Source: DASXHY01 sp035552155 (GTDB lineage Bacteria > Verrucomicrobiota > Verrucomicrobiia > Limisphaerales > DASXHY01). From it: a stretch of DNA of 64,000 bases. Location: contig DASZLX010000027.1 of NCBI GenBank assembly GCA_035552155.1, positions 28,632 through 92,631 of the forward strand. The letters are read 5' to 3'. The notes below the pieces were generated by a model that saw nothing but the letters and a program-made list of their open reading frames with translations, did not search any database and had not been told where the DNA came from. Position numbers and translations under genes: made by a program. This document shows, piece after piece, positions 24,783 to 34,209 of this stretch (position 1 is its first letter; every line of letters begins with the position of its first letter).

Positions 24783-27700
24783 TCATCCGCCGCCGACGCG
24801 CGCGATATCGCGCATGTTGGCTTCGAAGGCGGCCTGCTCGGCGGCTTCGCCACTCAGGCCTTGAGCCTTGGCTTCTTTTATTTTTTGAAGCATGCGTTTG
24901 TAGTCTTTGGGAATGACTTTGACAAACCGATTTATCATGGCTTCCCAGTCCGCGAGCAGTTTTCCCGCTCGTTCGCTCCGGGTATAGGTCTGGTGACGTT
25001 GAATCAGCTTCCAGATTTCCTCGATTTCGTCGGGGTCCGAAAGTTTCTCCAGTTCGACGTTCTGCATGTTGACGCGCGAGGCAAAATCGCCGGCTTCGTC
25101 GAGCACGTAAGCGATGCCGCCCGACATGCCGGCGGCGAAATTGCGCCCGGTCTTGCCCAGGATGATCACGCGACCGCCGGTCATGTATTCGCAGCCGTGG
25201 TCGCCGATGGCTTCCACCACCGCGCTGACACCGCTGTTGCGCACGCCGAAACGTTCGCCGGCCATGCCGCGCACGAAAATCTCGCCGCCCGTGGCACCGT
25301 AAAGTGCCACGTTGCCGATGATGATGTTTTCCTCGGCGACGAAGGTCGAGCCTTTCGGCGGGTAAACGATGAGGCGACCGCCGCTGAGGCCTTTACCAAA
25401 ATAATCGTTGGCATCGCCTTCCAGTTCAATCGTCATGCCGCGGGGTATGAACGCTCCCAGGCTCTGGCCGGCGCTGCCGGTGAACTTGAGGTGAATGGTA
25501 TTGTCCGGCAGGCCATTGGGGCCGTGCTTTTTCGTGACATCACTGCCGACGATGGCGCCGACGACGCGATTGACGTTGCGAATCGGCAGGTCCGCATGCA
25601 CGCGCTCGCCGCGTTCGATGGCCGGCTCGCAGATGTTGAGCAGCCGGGTGATGTCGAGCGATTTATCGAGGCCGTGGTCCTGGTCGATTTGGCGGAAGCG
25701 CTGCACGTCCTCGCCTACATGCGGCTGGTGCAAAATTGGCGTGAGATCGAGGCCTTTGGCTTTCCAATGCTCGATGGCTTTCCACGGCGCGAGCCGGTCC
25801 GTGCGGCCAATCATGTCTTCCAGTTTGCGGAAGCCGAGTTTGGCCATGATTTCGCGAAGCTCCTGGGCGATGAAGCGCATGAAATTCACGACGTGGTCGG
25901 GATTACCGGTGAAGCGCTCGCGCAATTTGGGGTTCTGTGTCGCCACGCCCACCGGGCAGGTGTCCATGTGACAAACGCGCATCATGATGCAGCCCAGCAC
26001 AACCAGCGGCGCGGTTGCAAAACCAAATTCCTCCGCGCCCAGCAAGGCGGCCACGGCCACGTCCCGACCGGTTTTAAGCTGGCCGTCAGTTTCGACGTAG
26101 ATTCGGCTGCGCAGGCCGTTCAACACGAGAGTCTGGTGCGTTTCCGCCAGGCCGAGTTCCCACGGGCCGCCCGCGTGCTTGATGGAAGAGAGCGGCGACG
26201 CGCCCGTGCCGCCGTCGTGGCCGCTGATGAGCACCACGTCCGCGTGCGCCTTGGAAACGCCGGCAGCAATGGTGCCCACGCCGATTTCCGAGACGAGCTT
26301 CACGCTCACGCGCGCGTGGCGGTTGGAATTCTTCAAATCGTGGATCAATTCCGCCAGGTCCTCGATGGAATAAATATCGTGGTGCGGCGGCGGTGAAATC
26401 AGGCCCACGCCGGGCGTGGTGCCGCGGGTTTTGGCGATCCACGGATAAACCTTTTTTCCGGGCAATTCGCCGCCTTCACCGGGCTTGGCGCCCTGGGCCA
26501 TCTTGATCTGCAATTCGCGCGCATTGACGAGGTAATAGCTCGTCACGCCGAACCGGCCCGAGGCCACCTGTTTGATGGCGGAATTCTTGGAATCGCCCTT
26601 TTCGTTCGTCCAGGTGTAGCGTTCGGGGTCTTCGCCACCCTCGCCGGTGTTGCTCTTGGCGCCGATGCGGTTCATGGCGATGGCGAGCGCCTCATGCGCT
26701 TCCTTGCTGATGGAACCGTAGCTCATGGCGCCGGTCTTGAAGCGTTTGACGATTTCGTCCACCGATTCCACTTCGTCGATCGGCACCGGTTTTTCGGCCC
26801 ATTGAAAATCCAGCAGGCTGCGCAAGGTGCACAGGTTTTTGGATTGGTTATTCACCAGTTCGGCGTATTCCTGGAACGTTTTGTAACTGCCCAGGCGGCA
26901 GGCGATCTGCAACTTGTGAATCGTTTGCGGGTTGAACAGATGGTATTCGCCGTCCGCACGCCACTGGTACTGGCCGCCGGCGTCGAGCGCGCCGTTGACC
27001 GGCCGGTCCGGAAACGCGTGGCTGTGCCGCTTCAAAACTTCTTCGGCAATGACATCCAGGCCCATGCCCGCGATGCGTGAGGGCGTCCAGGTGAAGTATT
27101 TGTCCACCACCGTGCTGTTGAGCCCCACCGCTTCGAAGATTTGCGCGCCGCGATAACTTTGAACGGTCGAGATGCCCATCTTGGCCATGGTCTTCACGAC
27201 GCCTTTGACGGCGGCCTTGATGAATTTTTTGACCGCCGTCTTGTGATCCAGTCCGGGCAACATGCCCTGGCGAATCATGTCATCGAGCGTTTCGTAAGCG
27301 AGATAGGGATTGATGGCGCTGCAACCATAGCCGATGAGCAGCGCGAAATGATGCACCTCGCGCGGTTCGCCGGATTCGAGGACCAGGCCGACTTTGGAGC
27401 GGCTGCCTTTGCGGATCAAATGATGGTGCAGGCCGGCCACCGCCAGCAAAGCGGGGATGGGGGCGTTTTCCTTGTTCAGATTGCGATCCGAAAGAATCAG
27501 GATGCTGACGCCTTCCGCGATGGCTTTTTCAGCCGCGGCGAACATGGTGTCGAGTGCCGATTCCAGCCCTTTGGCGCCTTCCGCCGCCTTGAATACGATG
27601 GGAAGGGTGGCGGCTTTAAACTTCGGGCGGTCAACGTGACGGAGCTTCTCCAGGTCTTCGTTGGTCAACAGCGGATGTTCCAGTTTGATCAGCGCGCAGC

Positions 27701-29417
27701 TCTCCGGCGTCGGCTTGAGCAGGCTGCCGCGCGAACCGACCATGGTTTCGGTCGAGGTGATATTGTCCTCGCGAATGGGGTCAATCGGCGGATTGGTGAC
27801 CTGCGCGAACAATTGCTTGAAGTAATTGTAAAGCAATTGCGGCTTGTTCGAGAGCACGGCGAGGGGAGTGTCGGTGCCCATCGAACCAAGCGGTTGCACC
27901 CCGTCATTGGCCATGGGGCCGACGATCAGTCGCTGATCTTCGAAGGTGTAGCCGAATGCCTGCTGGCGTTGCAGCACGGTTTCATGGCCGGGCTCGCGTT
28001 GATGCGGCGGCTCGGGCAGGTCCTTCAACAAAACGTGATGCTCGTTGAGCCATTGCTGATAAGGATGCTCGGTGGCGTATTTGTTTTTGAGTTCTTCATC
28101 GGCCACGATGCGGCCCTGTTCGGTGTCCACCAGGAACATGCGGCCCGGCTGCAAACGGCCCTTGATGGCCACGCGCTCAGGCGCAATGTCCAGCACGCCG
28201 GCTTCGGACGCCATGATGACCATGTCGTCCTTGGTCACATAATAACGCGAAGGACGCAGGCCGTTCCGGTCCAGGCACGCGCCGATGCGCACGCCGTCCG
28301 TGAACGCGATGGACGCCGGGCCGTCCCACGGCTCCATCAGGCACGAATGATATTGGTAGAAGGCGTGTTTCTCCGGGCTCATGCTCTCGTGATTTTCCCA
28401 CGGCTCGGGAATCATCATCATCATGGCGTGCGGCAAATCGCGCCCGGTGAGCAGCAGCAATTCGAGGCAATTGTCGAACATCGCCGAGTCGCTGCCGTCC
28501 GTGTTGATCACCGGCAGGATCTTTTTGATGTCCTCGCCGAAGAGGTCGGACTGGAAATTCGACTGGCCGGCATACATCCAATTGATGTTGCCGCGGAGCG
28601 TGTTGATTTCGCCGTTGTGCGCGATGTAGCGATACGGATGGCTCCGGTCCCAGCTCGGGAAGGTGTTCGTGGAAAAGCGCGAATGCACCAGCGCCAGGCC
28701 GGTGGTCATGTCCGCGTCGCTGAGGTCGGGGTAATATTTCGCCACCTGCTCCGGCATCAACATGCCTTTGTAAACGACCGTCCGGCATGACAGGCTGGAG
28801 ACGTAAAACCATTTCCCGCCCGCAATTTTGCCACCGTAACGAATGCGTTGCTCGGCGACTTTCCGGATAATGTAAAGTTTGCGCTCAAAAGCCAGGTCGC
28901 TCTTGATGGCGGCATTGCGGCCGATGAACACCTGCATCATGAACGGCTCGGCGGCTTGCGCACTTTGACCGAGGGACGAATTGTCCGTCGGGATATCGCG
29001 CCAGCCGAGCAGCGTCTGGCCCTCTTCCGCGACGATTTTGGCGAGGGAGTTCTTCACCGTCTCGCGCTCGGCGGGGTCCTTGGGCATAAACAACATGCCG
29101 ACGCCGTATTGGCCCTGGTTGGGCAGCTTGAAACCGGACTTGGCCGTGGCGACCTTGAAAAACTCGTGCGGCATCTGCATAAGGATGCCCGCGCCGTCGC
29201 CCGTGTTCGCTTCGCAACCGCACGCGCCGCGGTGATCCAGGTTGACGAGGATTTGAAGGGCTTGCTCCACGAGTGTGTGCGATTTGCGCCCCTTCATGTT
29301 GACCACAAATCCCACGCCACAGGCGTCGTGTTCGAATTGAGGATCGTACAGGCCCTGTTTTTGGGGAGGACCTAATAAAACACCGTCACCCTTCTGGTTC
29401 ATAGCGTCACTGCTCAT
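24783..29417 (-). CDS. gltB: Glutamate synthase (NADPH) large subunit
   Basis: The 1544-residue product contains all GltB parts. The class II amidotransferase domain starts at about Cys34 (DACGVGFVVNMKG); a short propeptide must be removed to expose the Cys nucleophile. The central domain, the FMN-binding synthase barrel (GEGGEDPERYT, KPGEGGELPGKKV, ISGHDGGTGASPLSS) and the 3Fe-4S site CHMDTCPVGVATQ follow, and the C-terminal beta-helix is rich in GG motifs. I start it at 29417 (MSSDAMNQ), not at the longest frame, since the extra 26 residues are leader-like. It is transcribed before gltD. Confidence 0.97.
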   Translation of the reverse strand: MSSDAMNQKGDGVLLGPPQKQGLYDPQFEHDACGVGFVVNMKGRKSHTLVEQALQILVNLDHRGACGCEANTGDGAGILMQMPHEFFKVATAKSGFKLPNQGQYGVGMLFMPKDPAERETVKNSLAKIVAEEGQTLLGWRDIPTDNSSLGQSAQAAEPFMMQVFIGRNAAIKSDLAFERKLYIIRKVAEQRIRYGGKIAGGKWFYVSSLSCRTVVYKGMLMPEQVAKYYPDLSDADMTTGLALVHSRFSTNTFPSWDRSHPYRYIAHNGEINTLRGNINWMYAGQSNFQSDLFGEDIKKILPVINTDGSDSAMFDNCLELLLLTGRDLPHAMMMMIPEPWENHESMSPEKHAFYQYHSCLMEPWDGPASIAFTDGVRIGACLDRNGLRPSRYYVTKDDMVIMASEAGVLDIAPERVAIKGRLQPGRMFLVDTEQGRIVADEELKNKYATEHPYQQWLNEHHVLLKDLPEPPHQREPGHETVLQRQQAFGYTFEDQRLIVGPMANDGVQPLGSMGTDTPLAVLSNKPQLLYNYFKQLFAQVTNPPIDPIREDNITSTETMVGSRGSLLKPTPESCALIKLEHPLLTNEDLEKLRHVDRPKFKAATLPIVFKAAEGAKGLESALDTMFAAAEKAIAEGVSILILSDRNLNKENAPIPALLAVAGLHHHLIRKGSRSKVGLVLESGEPREVHHFALLIGYGCSAINPYLAYETLDDMIRQGMLPGLDHKTAVKKFIKAAVKGVVKTMAKMGISTVQSYRGAQIFEAVGLNSTVVDKYFTWTPSRIAGMGLDVIAEEVLKRHSHAFPDRPVNGALDAGGQYQWRADGEYHLFNPQTIHKLQIACRLGSYKTFQEYAELVNNQSKNLCTLRSLLDFQWAEKPVPIDEVESVDEIVKRFKTGAMSYGSISKEAHEALAIAMNRIGAKSNTGEGGEDPERYTWTNEKGDSKNSAIKQVASGRFGVTSYYLVNARELQIKMAQGAKPGEGGELPGKKVYPWIAKTRGTTPGVGLISPPPHHDIYSIEDLAELIHDLKNSNRHARVSVKLVSEIGVGTIAAGVSKAHADVVLISGHDGGTGASPLSSIKHAGGPWELGLAETHQTLVLNGLRSRIYVETDGQLKTGRDVAVAALLGAEEFGFATAPLVVLGCIMMRVCHMDTCPVGVATQNPKLRERFTGNPDHVVNFMRFIAQELREIMAKLGFRKLEDMIGRTDRLAPWKAIEHWKAKGLDLTPILHQPHVGEDVQRFRQIDQDHGLDKSLDITRLLNICEPAIERGERVHADLPIRNVNRVVGAIVGSDVTKKHGPNGLPDNTIHLKFTGSAGQSLGAFIPRGMTIELEGDANDYFGKGLSGGRLIVYPPKGSTFVAEENIIIGNVALYGATGGEIFVRGMAGERFGVRNSGVSAVVEAIGDHGCEYMTGGRVIILGKTGRNFAAGMSGGIAYVLDEAGDFASRVNMQNVELEKLSDPDEIEEIWKLIQRHQTYTRSERAGKLLADWEAMINRFVKVIPKDYKRMLQKIKEAKAQGLSGEAAEQAAFEANMRDIARVGGG

Positions 29418-29731
29418 CGTTTTACGGTTCAATTTCCGCTCAAATAAAATGAGCGAAATTTTGATAGTTTTGTCGTACAACCCACAAGTCCGCAATCATT
29501 GATTTCAACTTTTTTGCCCGCTTGCGGCATTCACAAATTCTAACATCGAATTGGGAGAATCCAAGACCAGCGAAAGAACGGGAAACCGGCAGATTTCAGC
29601 GGCGAATCACGAGGGCCAAAGGGCGGGGCTTGGCAGGTGAAAATCGCAGGGGTCGACTCGTTTTTCTCTCAGACTCTGCGTAAGGTAATATCGCCTGCCC
29701 CATGATCGCCACCGATTAGAATGCTGCTCAA
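29418..29731. other. gltB upstream region
   Basis: This is about 314 bp with no supportable ORF. Near gltB there is a hairpin (CGCTCA / TGAGCG with a 7-nt loop, around 29437-29456) that would lie in the gltB leader. No convincing -35/-10 pair was found. A GC-rich stretch with no clear features covers 29560-29700. Confidence 0.4.
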
Positions 29732-30352
29732 TCAATAGGGCAATATGAATCCCGCTCGAATAATTCGTGACCCTTGAAAATCAATCGTGTACGTGAAATT
29801 GGTTTCTTCGGCGGTGGATACTCCCGAAATTCGCAACTTAAAAGGGAGGTCCGGATCAGCGGGCGCATCAAAATGGATCGTGAGAGATTCCGGTTTGCTC
29901 ACCGGGAGTTGCCCGCGTCCGAGCGGTTTCCACGATCCGGCCTCAAAGCGCAAGATTTTTGAGGGCTTCACGGGTGCTTTATTGCCGGGAATATATTCAA
30001 AGCGCCACGGATCGAGGAGAAGTGTTTTATTTTTCGGCCAGAGGTCCGTTCCAATCTCAAACTCTGGACGGGTCTGGGTTTCAAAAAAGGGCACCGGCAA
30101 GACCCAAAAAAGAAAACCAATTTGCAGCCGCTCGGTATTGTTATAAACGCTGGTATCGAGATCGAAATCGGATGAGCGAAAATGATGAACGTACCATCCG
30201 TAACGGTCGTCTTGAGGAGGATGATGAAATTCCGCGGCTTCTGCCGAGCCAAGAGGTTTGCTGACGTGGTGACTGGTGATGACGAAGCAGCCGGTGTTTA
30301 ACAAAGCGAATAAGACCGTAATGACAATCGCATTGGCCCCGCGCAGTATCAT
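29732..30352 (-). CDS. Putative lipoprotein of unknown function
   Basis: The product of about 206 residues begins MILRGANAIVITVLFALLNTGC, a good lipoprotein signal with Cys at residue 22. The rest is Pro-, Phe- and Trp-rich with mixed charge (HHPPQDDRYGWYVHHFRSSDFDLD, GFLFWVLPVPFFETQTRPEFEIG). No domain was recognised. The ATG overlaps the stop of the upstream ACT-domain gene (TGATG), so translation is likely coupled. It is probably an outer or inner membrane lipoprotein of limited distribution. A GTG one codon upstream is an alternative start. Confidence 0.7.
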   Translation of the reverse strand: MILRGANAIVITVLFALLNTGCFVITSHHVSKPLGSAEAAEFHHPPQDDRYGWYVHHFRSSDFDLDTSVYNNTERLQIGFLFWVLPVPFFETQTRPEFEIGTDLWPKNKTLLLDPWRFEYIPGNKAPVKPSKILRFEAGSWKPLGRGQLPVSKPESLTIHFDAPADPDLPFKLRISGVSTAEETNFTYTIDFQGSRIIRAGFILPY

Positions 30353-30744
30353 CACGAATTCAAAACCTTCAAGGCCTTCTTCGCATCGGCCACGCGCAAA
30401 ATCAGCAGACCTTTCTTCGCGTCCGGCGGCGTGGCGCAGTAGGCGTATTCGATATTTATCTTCGCGTCGGCCAGTTTGTGCGCGATCTTGGCCAGCGAGC
30501 CAGGCCGGTTGTCGCCTTCAATCATGATGACGTCGTCATCGACCGCCAACGAGCCATGCTCCTCGAAAAGATGCAGCGCCCGCCGGGAATCATCCACGAC
30601 CAGCCGGATCACGCTGTGGTCCACAGTGTCGCTGGTGGAAATCGCGTAGATATTGATTTTGGCTTTAGCGAGGGCATCGGCCACGCGCGCAAGTGTGCCA
30701 GGACGATTGTCGAGAAAAACGGCCAGTTGTTTAGTAATCTGCAT
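30352..30744 (-). CDS. Tandem ACT-domain protein
   Basis: The 130-residue protein consists of two ACT domains (KQLAVFLDNRPGTLARVADALAKAKINIYAIS and IMIEGDNRPGSLAKIAHKLADAKINIEYAYC). ACT pairs without a catalytic domain are usually amino-acid sensors that regulate enzymes or transport. I start at 30744 (MQITKQ), since the upstream extension is low in protein-like character. The neighbouring lipoprotein gene overlaps its stop. The ligand is unknown; family members often bind amino acids. Confidence 0.85.
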   Translation of the reverse strand: MQITKQLAVFLDNRPGTLARVADALAKAKINIYAISTSDTVDHSVIRLVVDDSRRALHLFEEHGSLAVDDDVIMIEGDNRPGSLAKIAHKLADAKINIEYAYCATPPDAKKGLLILRVADAKKALKVLNS

Positions 30745-30819
30745 AAATGCTCTCCGATCGCTGCGTAGAATAGCACGACCCGGTGGATTCGCCAGTTGAT
30801 TTAAGGCGGTTCGATTGTC

Positions 30820-30947
30820 CGGAGCGCCGAGTTGCACTCGGCTTTGAGTTAGCGCAAGTCGGCAGTGGAATTTTATTCCACGGCGCGGCGGAGGCGTCGT
30901 GCGTCGTCGCTATTTAAGGTCTAAGCCGAGTGCAACTCGGCGCTCCG
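30820..30947. repeat. 128-bp element with perfect 25-bp terminal inverted repeats
   Basis: The arms at 30820-30844 and 30923-30947 are perfect reverse complements of 25 bp. Each arm alone contains GCCGAGT-tgc-ACTCGGC and can fold into its own hairpin. A further hairpin, GTGGAAT-ttt-ATTCCAC, lies between the arms at about 30865. No ORF is present. This fits a REP- or MITE-like dispersed repeat. Confidence 0.8.
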
Positions 30948-31009
30948 ATGCGGGAAATACCCGCCAAAAATTTCTCGGTAAGACGGAGTTTCGATGTTAT
31001 TTTAAATTC

Positions 31010-31330
31010 ATGGATAGCATGGATAGTAATGATGGCGTCATTCGGCATCGCAAACGGGGCATGACTTTCCTGATTATCGCCGTGCTGATGCTCGTGCTCG
31101 GCGAAACGGTGTTGCGGCAATCCCTGGGCAAAGTCCCGTTCCTACTCTATTGGATGGCGTGTTTCGTGTTTACCGGCATGGCGATCCTGTTTGCGTTTCT
31201 CGACGTGGCCGGAGTGCAGCGGCAGGCCCGCGAGCAGCAGCGTGAATTACTCGAGAAGACGATCCGCGAAATCGCACGCCAAAAAGAAGTCAAAGCCGGT
31301 CGGTCAAATCCCGGTGGCCGTCCGCAATAA
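31010..31330 (+). CDS. Small two-helix membrane protein
   Basis: The 106-residue protein has a charged N-terminus (MDSMDSNDGVIRHRKRG), two membrane helices (FLIIAVLMLVLGETVL and FLLYWMACFVFTGMAILFAFLDVA) and a basic cytoplasmic-looking tail (EQQRELLEKTIREIARQKEVKAGRS) that may form a helix. The ATG at 31010 is preferred to the longer frame. The family was not recognised. It precedes the SirB1-like gene by 71 bp. Confidence 0.65.
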   Translation: MDSMDSNDGVIRHRKRGMTFLIIAVLMLVLGETVLRQSLGKVPFLLYWMACFVFTGMAILFAFLDVAGVQRQAREQQRELLEKTIREIARQKEVKAGRSNPGGRPQ

Positions 31331-31401
31331 TTCCTTCGTTGCGCGACGTTTCCTCATTGAATTCTTCCGCGGAGTTTGGTTCATTGATGGAGGAGAGTTG
31401 A

Positions 31402-32274
31402 ATGAGGTCGCCAGTCACAGTCACGCCCGCGAAAGAGCTTTCAGAAAGCCAATGGAAAGCTCTCGTCAATTTGCTTGCCGATGACGACCCCGCCATCTAC
31501 CGGACAGTTCGCGATAAAATCCTTTCCGTCGGCGAAGAAGCTGGCGAATGGCTGCGCCCGTATCGATTGAGTGATGATGCGCTCCTGCGGCGTCGCGCGC
31601 GGGAAATCGTCCTGCACTTTGACCGCCAGGAAGCGGATACCTGGTTCCTGGCCTTTTGCCTTCGGCACGGAGAGGAGTTCGATCTCGAAGAGGGCATCTG
31701 GCTGCTGGCGCTCACCCAGTATCCCGATATCAACGTGGAGGCTTATCGCGCATTGATGGATCATTTTGCCGCCGAGCTCCGGGAACGCATCGATTCTAGC
31801 GAGACTCCCAAGGAAATTTTAACGACCATCAACAATTACATTTTCGATGAGTTGGGTTTTACGGGAGACGAGGAGAATTATTACGATCCGCAAAACAGTT
31901 ATTTGAATCGCGTCATCGACCGCCGGAAGGGCAATCCGATCAATCTCTCGCTACTATACCTGCTGCTCGCCCGGCGCCTGCGATTGCCGATGGCGGGGAT
32001 CGGCTTGCCGGGGCATTTTATCTGCCGTTACCAGTCCAGCCAGGACGAGATTTATGTGGATGCGTTTCATCACGGCAAGTTCCTGACGAAGGCGGATTGC
32101 ATCCAATACCTGGTGAGCGGCAGCCACGGCTTGCAAGATGAATTTCTTTCCCCCGTCAGCACCCGCCGCCTGTTGATGCGCATTTGCAGCAACCTGCACC
32201 AAATCTACAGCCAGAAGGAATTGGCGGAGGAGACGACGCGGCTGCAACGGTATCTGGTGGCGCTGGCGAGGTAA
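31402..32274 (+). CDS. SirB1-family transglutaminase-like/TPR protein
   Basis: The 290-residue protein matches the SirB1 family: an N-terminal HEAT/helical part (SESQWKALVNLLADDDPAIYRTVRDKIL), and a transglutaminase-like fold (INNYIFDELGFTGDEENYYDPQNSYLNRVIDRRKGNPINLSLLYLLLARRLRLPMAGIGLPGHFICRY). A helical C-terminus follows. The usual catalytic Cys of transglutaminases is replaced here by Ile/Asn at NPINLSLLY, as is common in this family, so it is likely a non-catalytic structural or regulatory protein. Confidence 0.85.
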   Translation: MRSPVTVTPAKELSESQWKALVNLLADDDPAIYRTVRDKILSVGEEAGEWLRPYRLSDDALLRRRAREIVLHFDRQEADTWFLAFCLRHGEEFDLEEGIWLLALTQYPDINVEAYRALMDHFAAELRERIDSSETPKEILTTINNYIFDELGFTGDEENYYDPQNSYLNRVIDRRKGNPINLSLLYLLLARRLRLPMAGIGLPGHFICRYQSSQDEIYVDAFHHGKFLTKADCIQYLVSGSHGLQDEFLSPVSTRRLLMRICSNLHQIYSQKELAEETTRLQRYLVALAR

Positions 32275-32338
32275 AAAGCGATTGACCTTCGCTTTAAACA
32301 AAGTTGCCAGTTCCAAACCGTAGCATTACTTTTTGTGT

Positions 32339-32554
32339 ATGACCGTTGAAGCTGTCCGCAAATTGCCTCGGGTGGAAAAACTGCGCCTGATGGAGACGTT
32401 GTGGGAGGAATTGAGCCGGCCGGAGATCGAATTCGAATCGCCAAAATGGCACACCAAGGAGTTGGCCGAAACCGAACGACGCATGGCGGAGGGCAAGGAA
32501 CAGATTTTGGATTGGGAAACCGCGAAGAAAAAACTCCGAAAACGATTTGAATGA
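32339..32554 (+). CDS. Addiction-module antitoxin-like protein
   Basis: The protein of about 71 residues (MTVEAVRKLPRVEKLRLMETLWEELSRPEIEFESPKWHTKELAETERRMAEG...) fits the short addiction-module component family found next to RelE/ParE toxins. It has a helical start, an acidic middle and a basic tail. The gene overlaps the toxin by four bases (ATGA), so translation is coupled. In such modules the antitoxin binds the toxin and the promoter. Confidence 0.8.
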   Translation: MTVEAVRKLPRVEKLRLMETLWEELSRPEIEFESPKWHTKELAETERRMAEGKEQILDWETAKKKLRKRFE

Positions 32555-32853
32555 AGGTGCGGATTCTCAGTTCCGCGCTCGAGGATCTTGCTATTGGCCG
32601 TGAGTTTTACGACAAGCAAGAGGTTGGAATTGGCGATTATTTTTTCGATTCTCTTTTCTCGGATATTGATTCGCTTTCTCTTTTTGGCGGCATTCATCGG
32701 AAGGCTTCCGGATTTCATCGCCTTCTGGCGCGCCGTTTTCCGTATGCCGTGTATTACAAAATGGATTCTGACGGGTCGGTGATTGTGTATCGAGTTCTGG
32801 ATTGTCGGCAGGATCCGGTAAAAACACGCCGGGCATTAAAATCCAGCCAATGA
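32551..32853 (+). CDS. RelE/ParE-family toxin
   Basis: The 100-residue protein has the compact RelE/ParE fold order: beta strand VRILSSALEDLAIGREFYDK, helices, GIHRKASGFHRLLARRFPYAVYYKMD, and the C-terminal strand SVIVYRVLDCRQDPVKTRR. The RelE-type residues R in LLARRFPYAVYY and the C-terminal Arg cluster are visible; ParE versus RelE activity cannot be decided from sequence. It overlaps its antitoxin gene and lies 13 bp from the convergent phospholipase D family gene. Confidence 0.85.
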   Translation: MKVRILSSALEDLAIGREFYDKQEVGIGDYFFDSLFSDIDSLSLFGGIHRKASGFHRLLARRFPYAVYYKMDSDGSVIVYRVLDCRQDPVKTRRALKSSQ

Positions 32854-32866
32854 TTTGCCGCGACCA

Positions 32867-34006
32867 TCAATCCGGCAACGCCCGCCATTGCCGCCGCGCA
32901 AAATAAGGATCAATCCTCACCAATACCCAGTAGGCGAAACGCTGTTTGATTTTTTGCCACAACGTCCGCGACTTGCGCCACTGCTCCAGCTCGATCGGAT
33001 GCGAGTGTTTCAAGCTGGCGGCGAAAACGTCGCGCGCCTGCCGGGCAATTTCCGCATTCTGAAACCGGATCATCAGCTCATAGTTAATCTGCAAACTGCG
33101 CTGGTCGAGGTTTGATGAGCCGATATACACCACGTCGTCCACGATGATCAATTTCGCGTGCAGGATTTGCGGCTCGTATTCATAAATCTTCACTCCGGCT
33201 TTCAACAGGCGCCGGTATAAACTGCGCCCGGCCAATTGCGAAAGCTGCACGTCGGATTTGCCCGCGAGAATTAATTGCACGTTGCCGCCCCGCTTCACCA
33301 CCTCCGTCAGTCCCCGCCGCAGACTCCACGTGGGCAGAAAATAGGCGACGATGATTTTTACGTCGCGCGCGTGTTCCAAGTCCCGCCGCAACGCGTGTTT
33401 GATGGGGCTTTGCCCGCGCCCCGGCCCGCCAAAAAGAATTTGCTCCGCCGGCCAGGTCACGGATTTCTTGGCGTCGAAACGGCGGAAGCGCATGAAGCGC
33501 TTGTGCCGGAAATCCGCCCGAGCGAACATTTCATCGAAGGACGACGCCAACTGCCTCGCGAGTGGGCCCGTGATTTTGAGGCCCACGTCGCACCAGCCGC
33601 ACTTGACTCCATCGCCTTCATATTCCGGCGCGATATTGAATCCGCCCACGAACGCCACGGTATCATCGCAGACGAGCAGCTTGCGATGGTTGCGAATGGA
33701 GAGGCGATTGAGCGCGATCGGATTGAACACCCGCACTTCCGCGCCGGCGTCGCTCAGTGGCTCGAAAAAATTTCCCGGCAGGGCATAGGAACCCAGCCCG
33801 TCGATGAGCACGCGCACGCGTATTCCGCGCCGCCGCGCGCGCACCAGGACATCGCGAAAGCGTTCGCCGGGCGAGCCCGGGGAAAACGTATAGGTCTCGA
33901 GGCACACTTCGCTTTTGGCTGCTTCGATGGCGGCCAGCATCGCGGGGAAAATTTCATCCCCGGTGCACAACCAGTTGTAGGTGACATTGGCCTCGGCTGA
34001 CGACAT
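32867..34006 (-). CDS. Phospholipase D / cardiolipin synthase family protein
   Basis: A 379-residue protein when started at 34006 (MSSAEANVTYNWLCTGDE). Two HKD motifs are present: RNHRKLLVCDDTVAFVGGFN (about residue 120) and LHAKLIIVDDVVYIGSSN (about 300). These form the paired active site of phosphatidyltransferases. There is no membrane helix, unlike the E. coli ClsA N-terminus, so it resembles ClsB/ClsC-type enzymes. The longer frame opens up to 136 residues upstream and includes alternative starts near 34099, but that part has poor protein-like character. It likely makes cardiolipin from phosphatidylglycerol at the membrane. Confidence 0.88.
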   Translation of the reverse strand: MSSAEANVTYNWLCTGDEIFPAMLAAIEAAKSEVCLETYTFSPGSPGERFRDVLVRARRRGIRVRVLIDGLGSYALPGNFFEPLSDAGAEVRVFNPIALNRLSIRNHRKLLVCDDTVAFVGGFNIAPEYEGDGVKCGWCDVGLKITGPLARQLASSFDEMFARADFRHKRFMRFRRFDAKKSVTWPAEQILFGGPGRGQSPIKHALRRDLEHARDVKIIVAYFLPTWSLRRGLTEVVKRGGNVQLILAGKSDVQLSQLAGRSLYRRLLKAGVKIYEYEPQILHAKLIIVDDVVYIGSSNLDQRSLQINYELMIRFQNAEIARQARDVFAASLKHSHPIELEQWRKSRTLWQKIKQRFAYWVLVRIDPYFARRQWRALPD

Positions 34007-34209
34007 GCCCGCACAAGTTATTTTGTAAGGAATGAATTGGCAATCGCGACAAAACCCCATGACAAAAGCGCCAGACCGTTGGAGTTCAGGCTTTAGCATG
34101 GTGGAAACACCAAAGCGTGAGTTCCAACCATCCCGGCAGAGGTTCTGGCAATCTAAATAAATCGAGAAAAAAGTTCTAATTTTTAGCAAACTAGAGCATC
34201 TATACCTGT

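Noticed and set aside
24861..26396. 511-residue plus-strand frame opposite gltB, and a 549-residue one at 27141
   Set aside because: GltB motifs cover both regions on the minus strand, and the plus frames show no recognisable protein features.
30899..31009. Extended N-terminus of the two-helix membrane protein
   Set aside because: The upstream part lies in the inverted-repeat element, and the ATG at 31010 gives a coherent protein.
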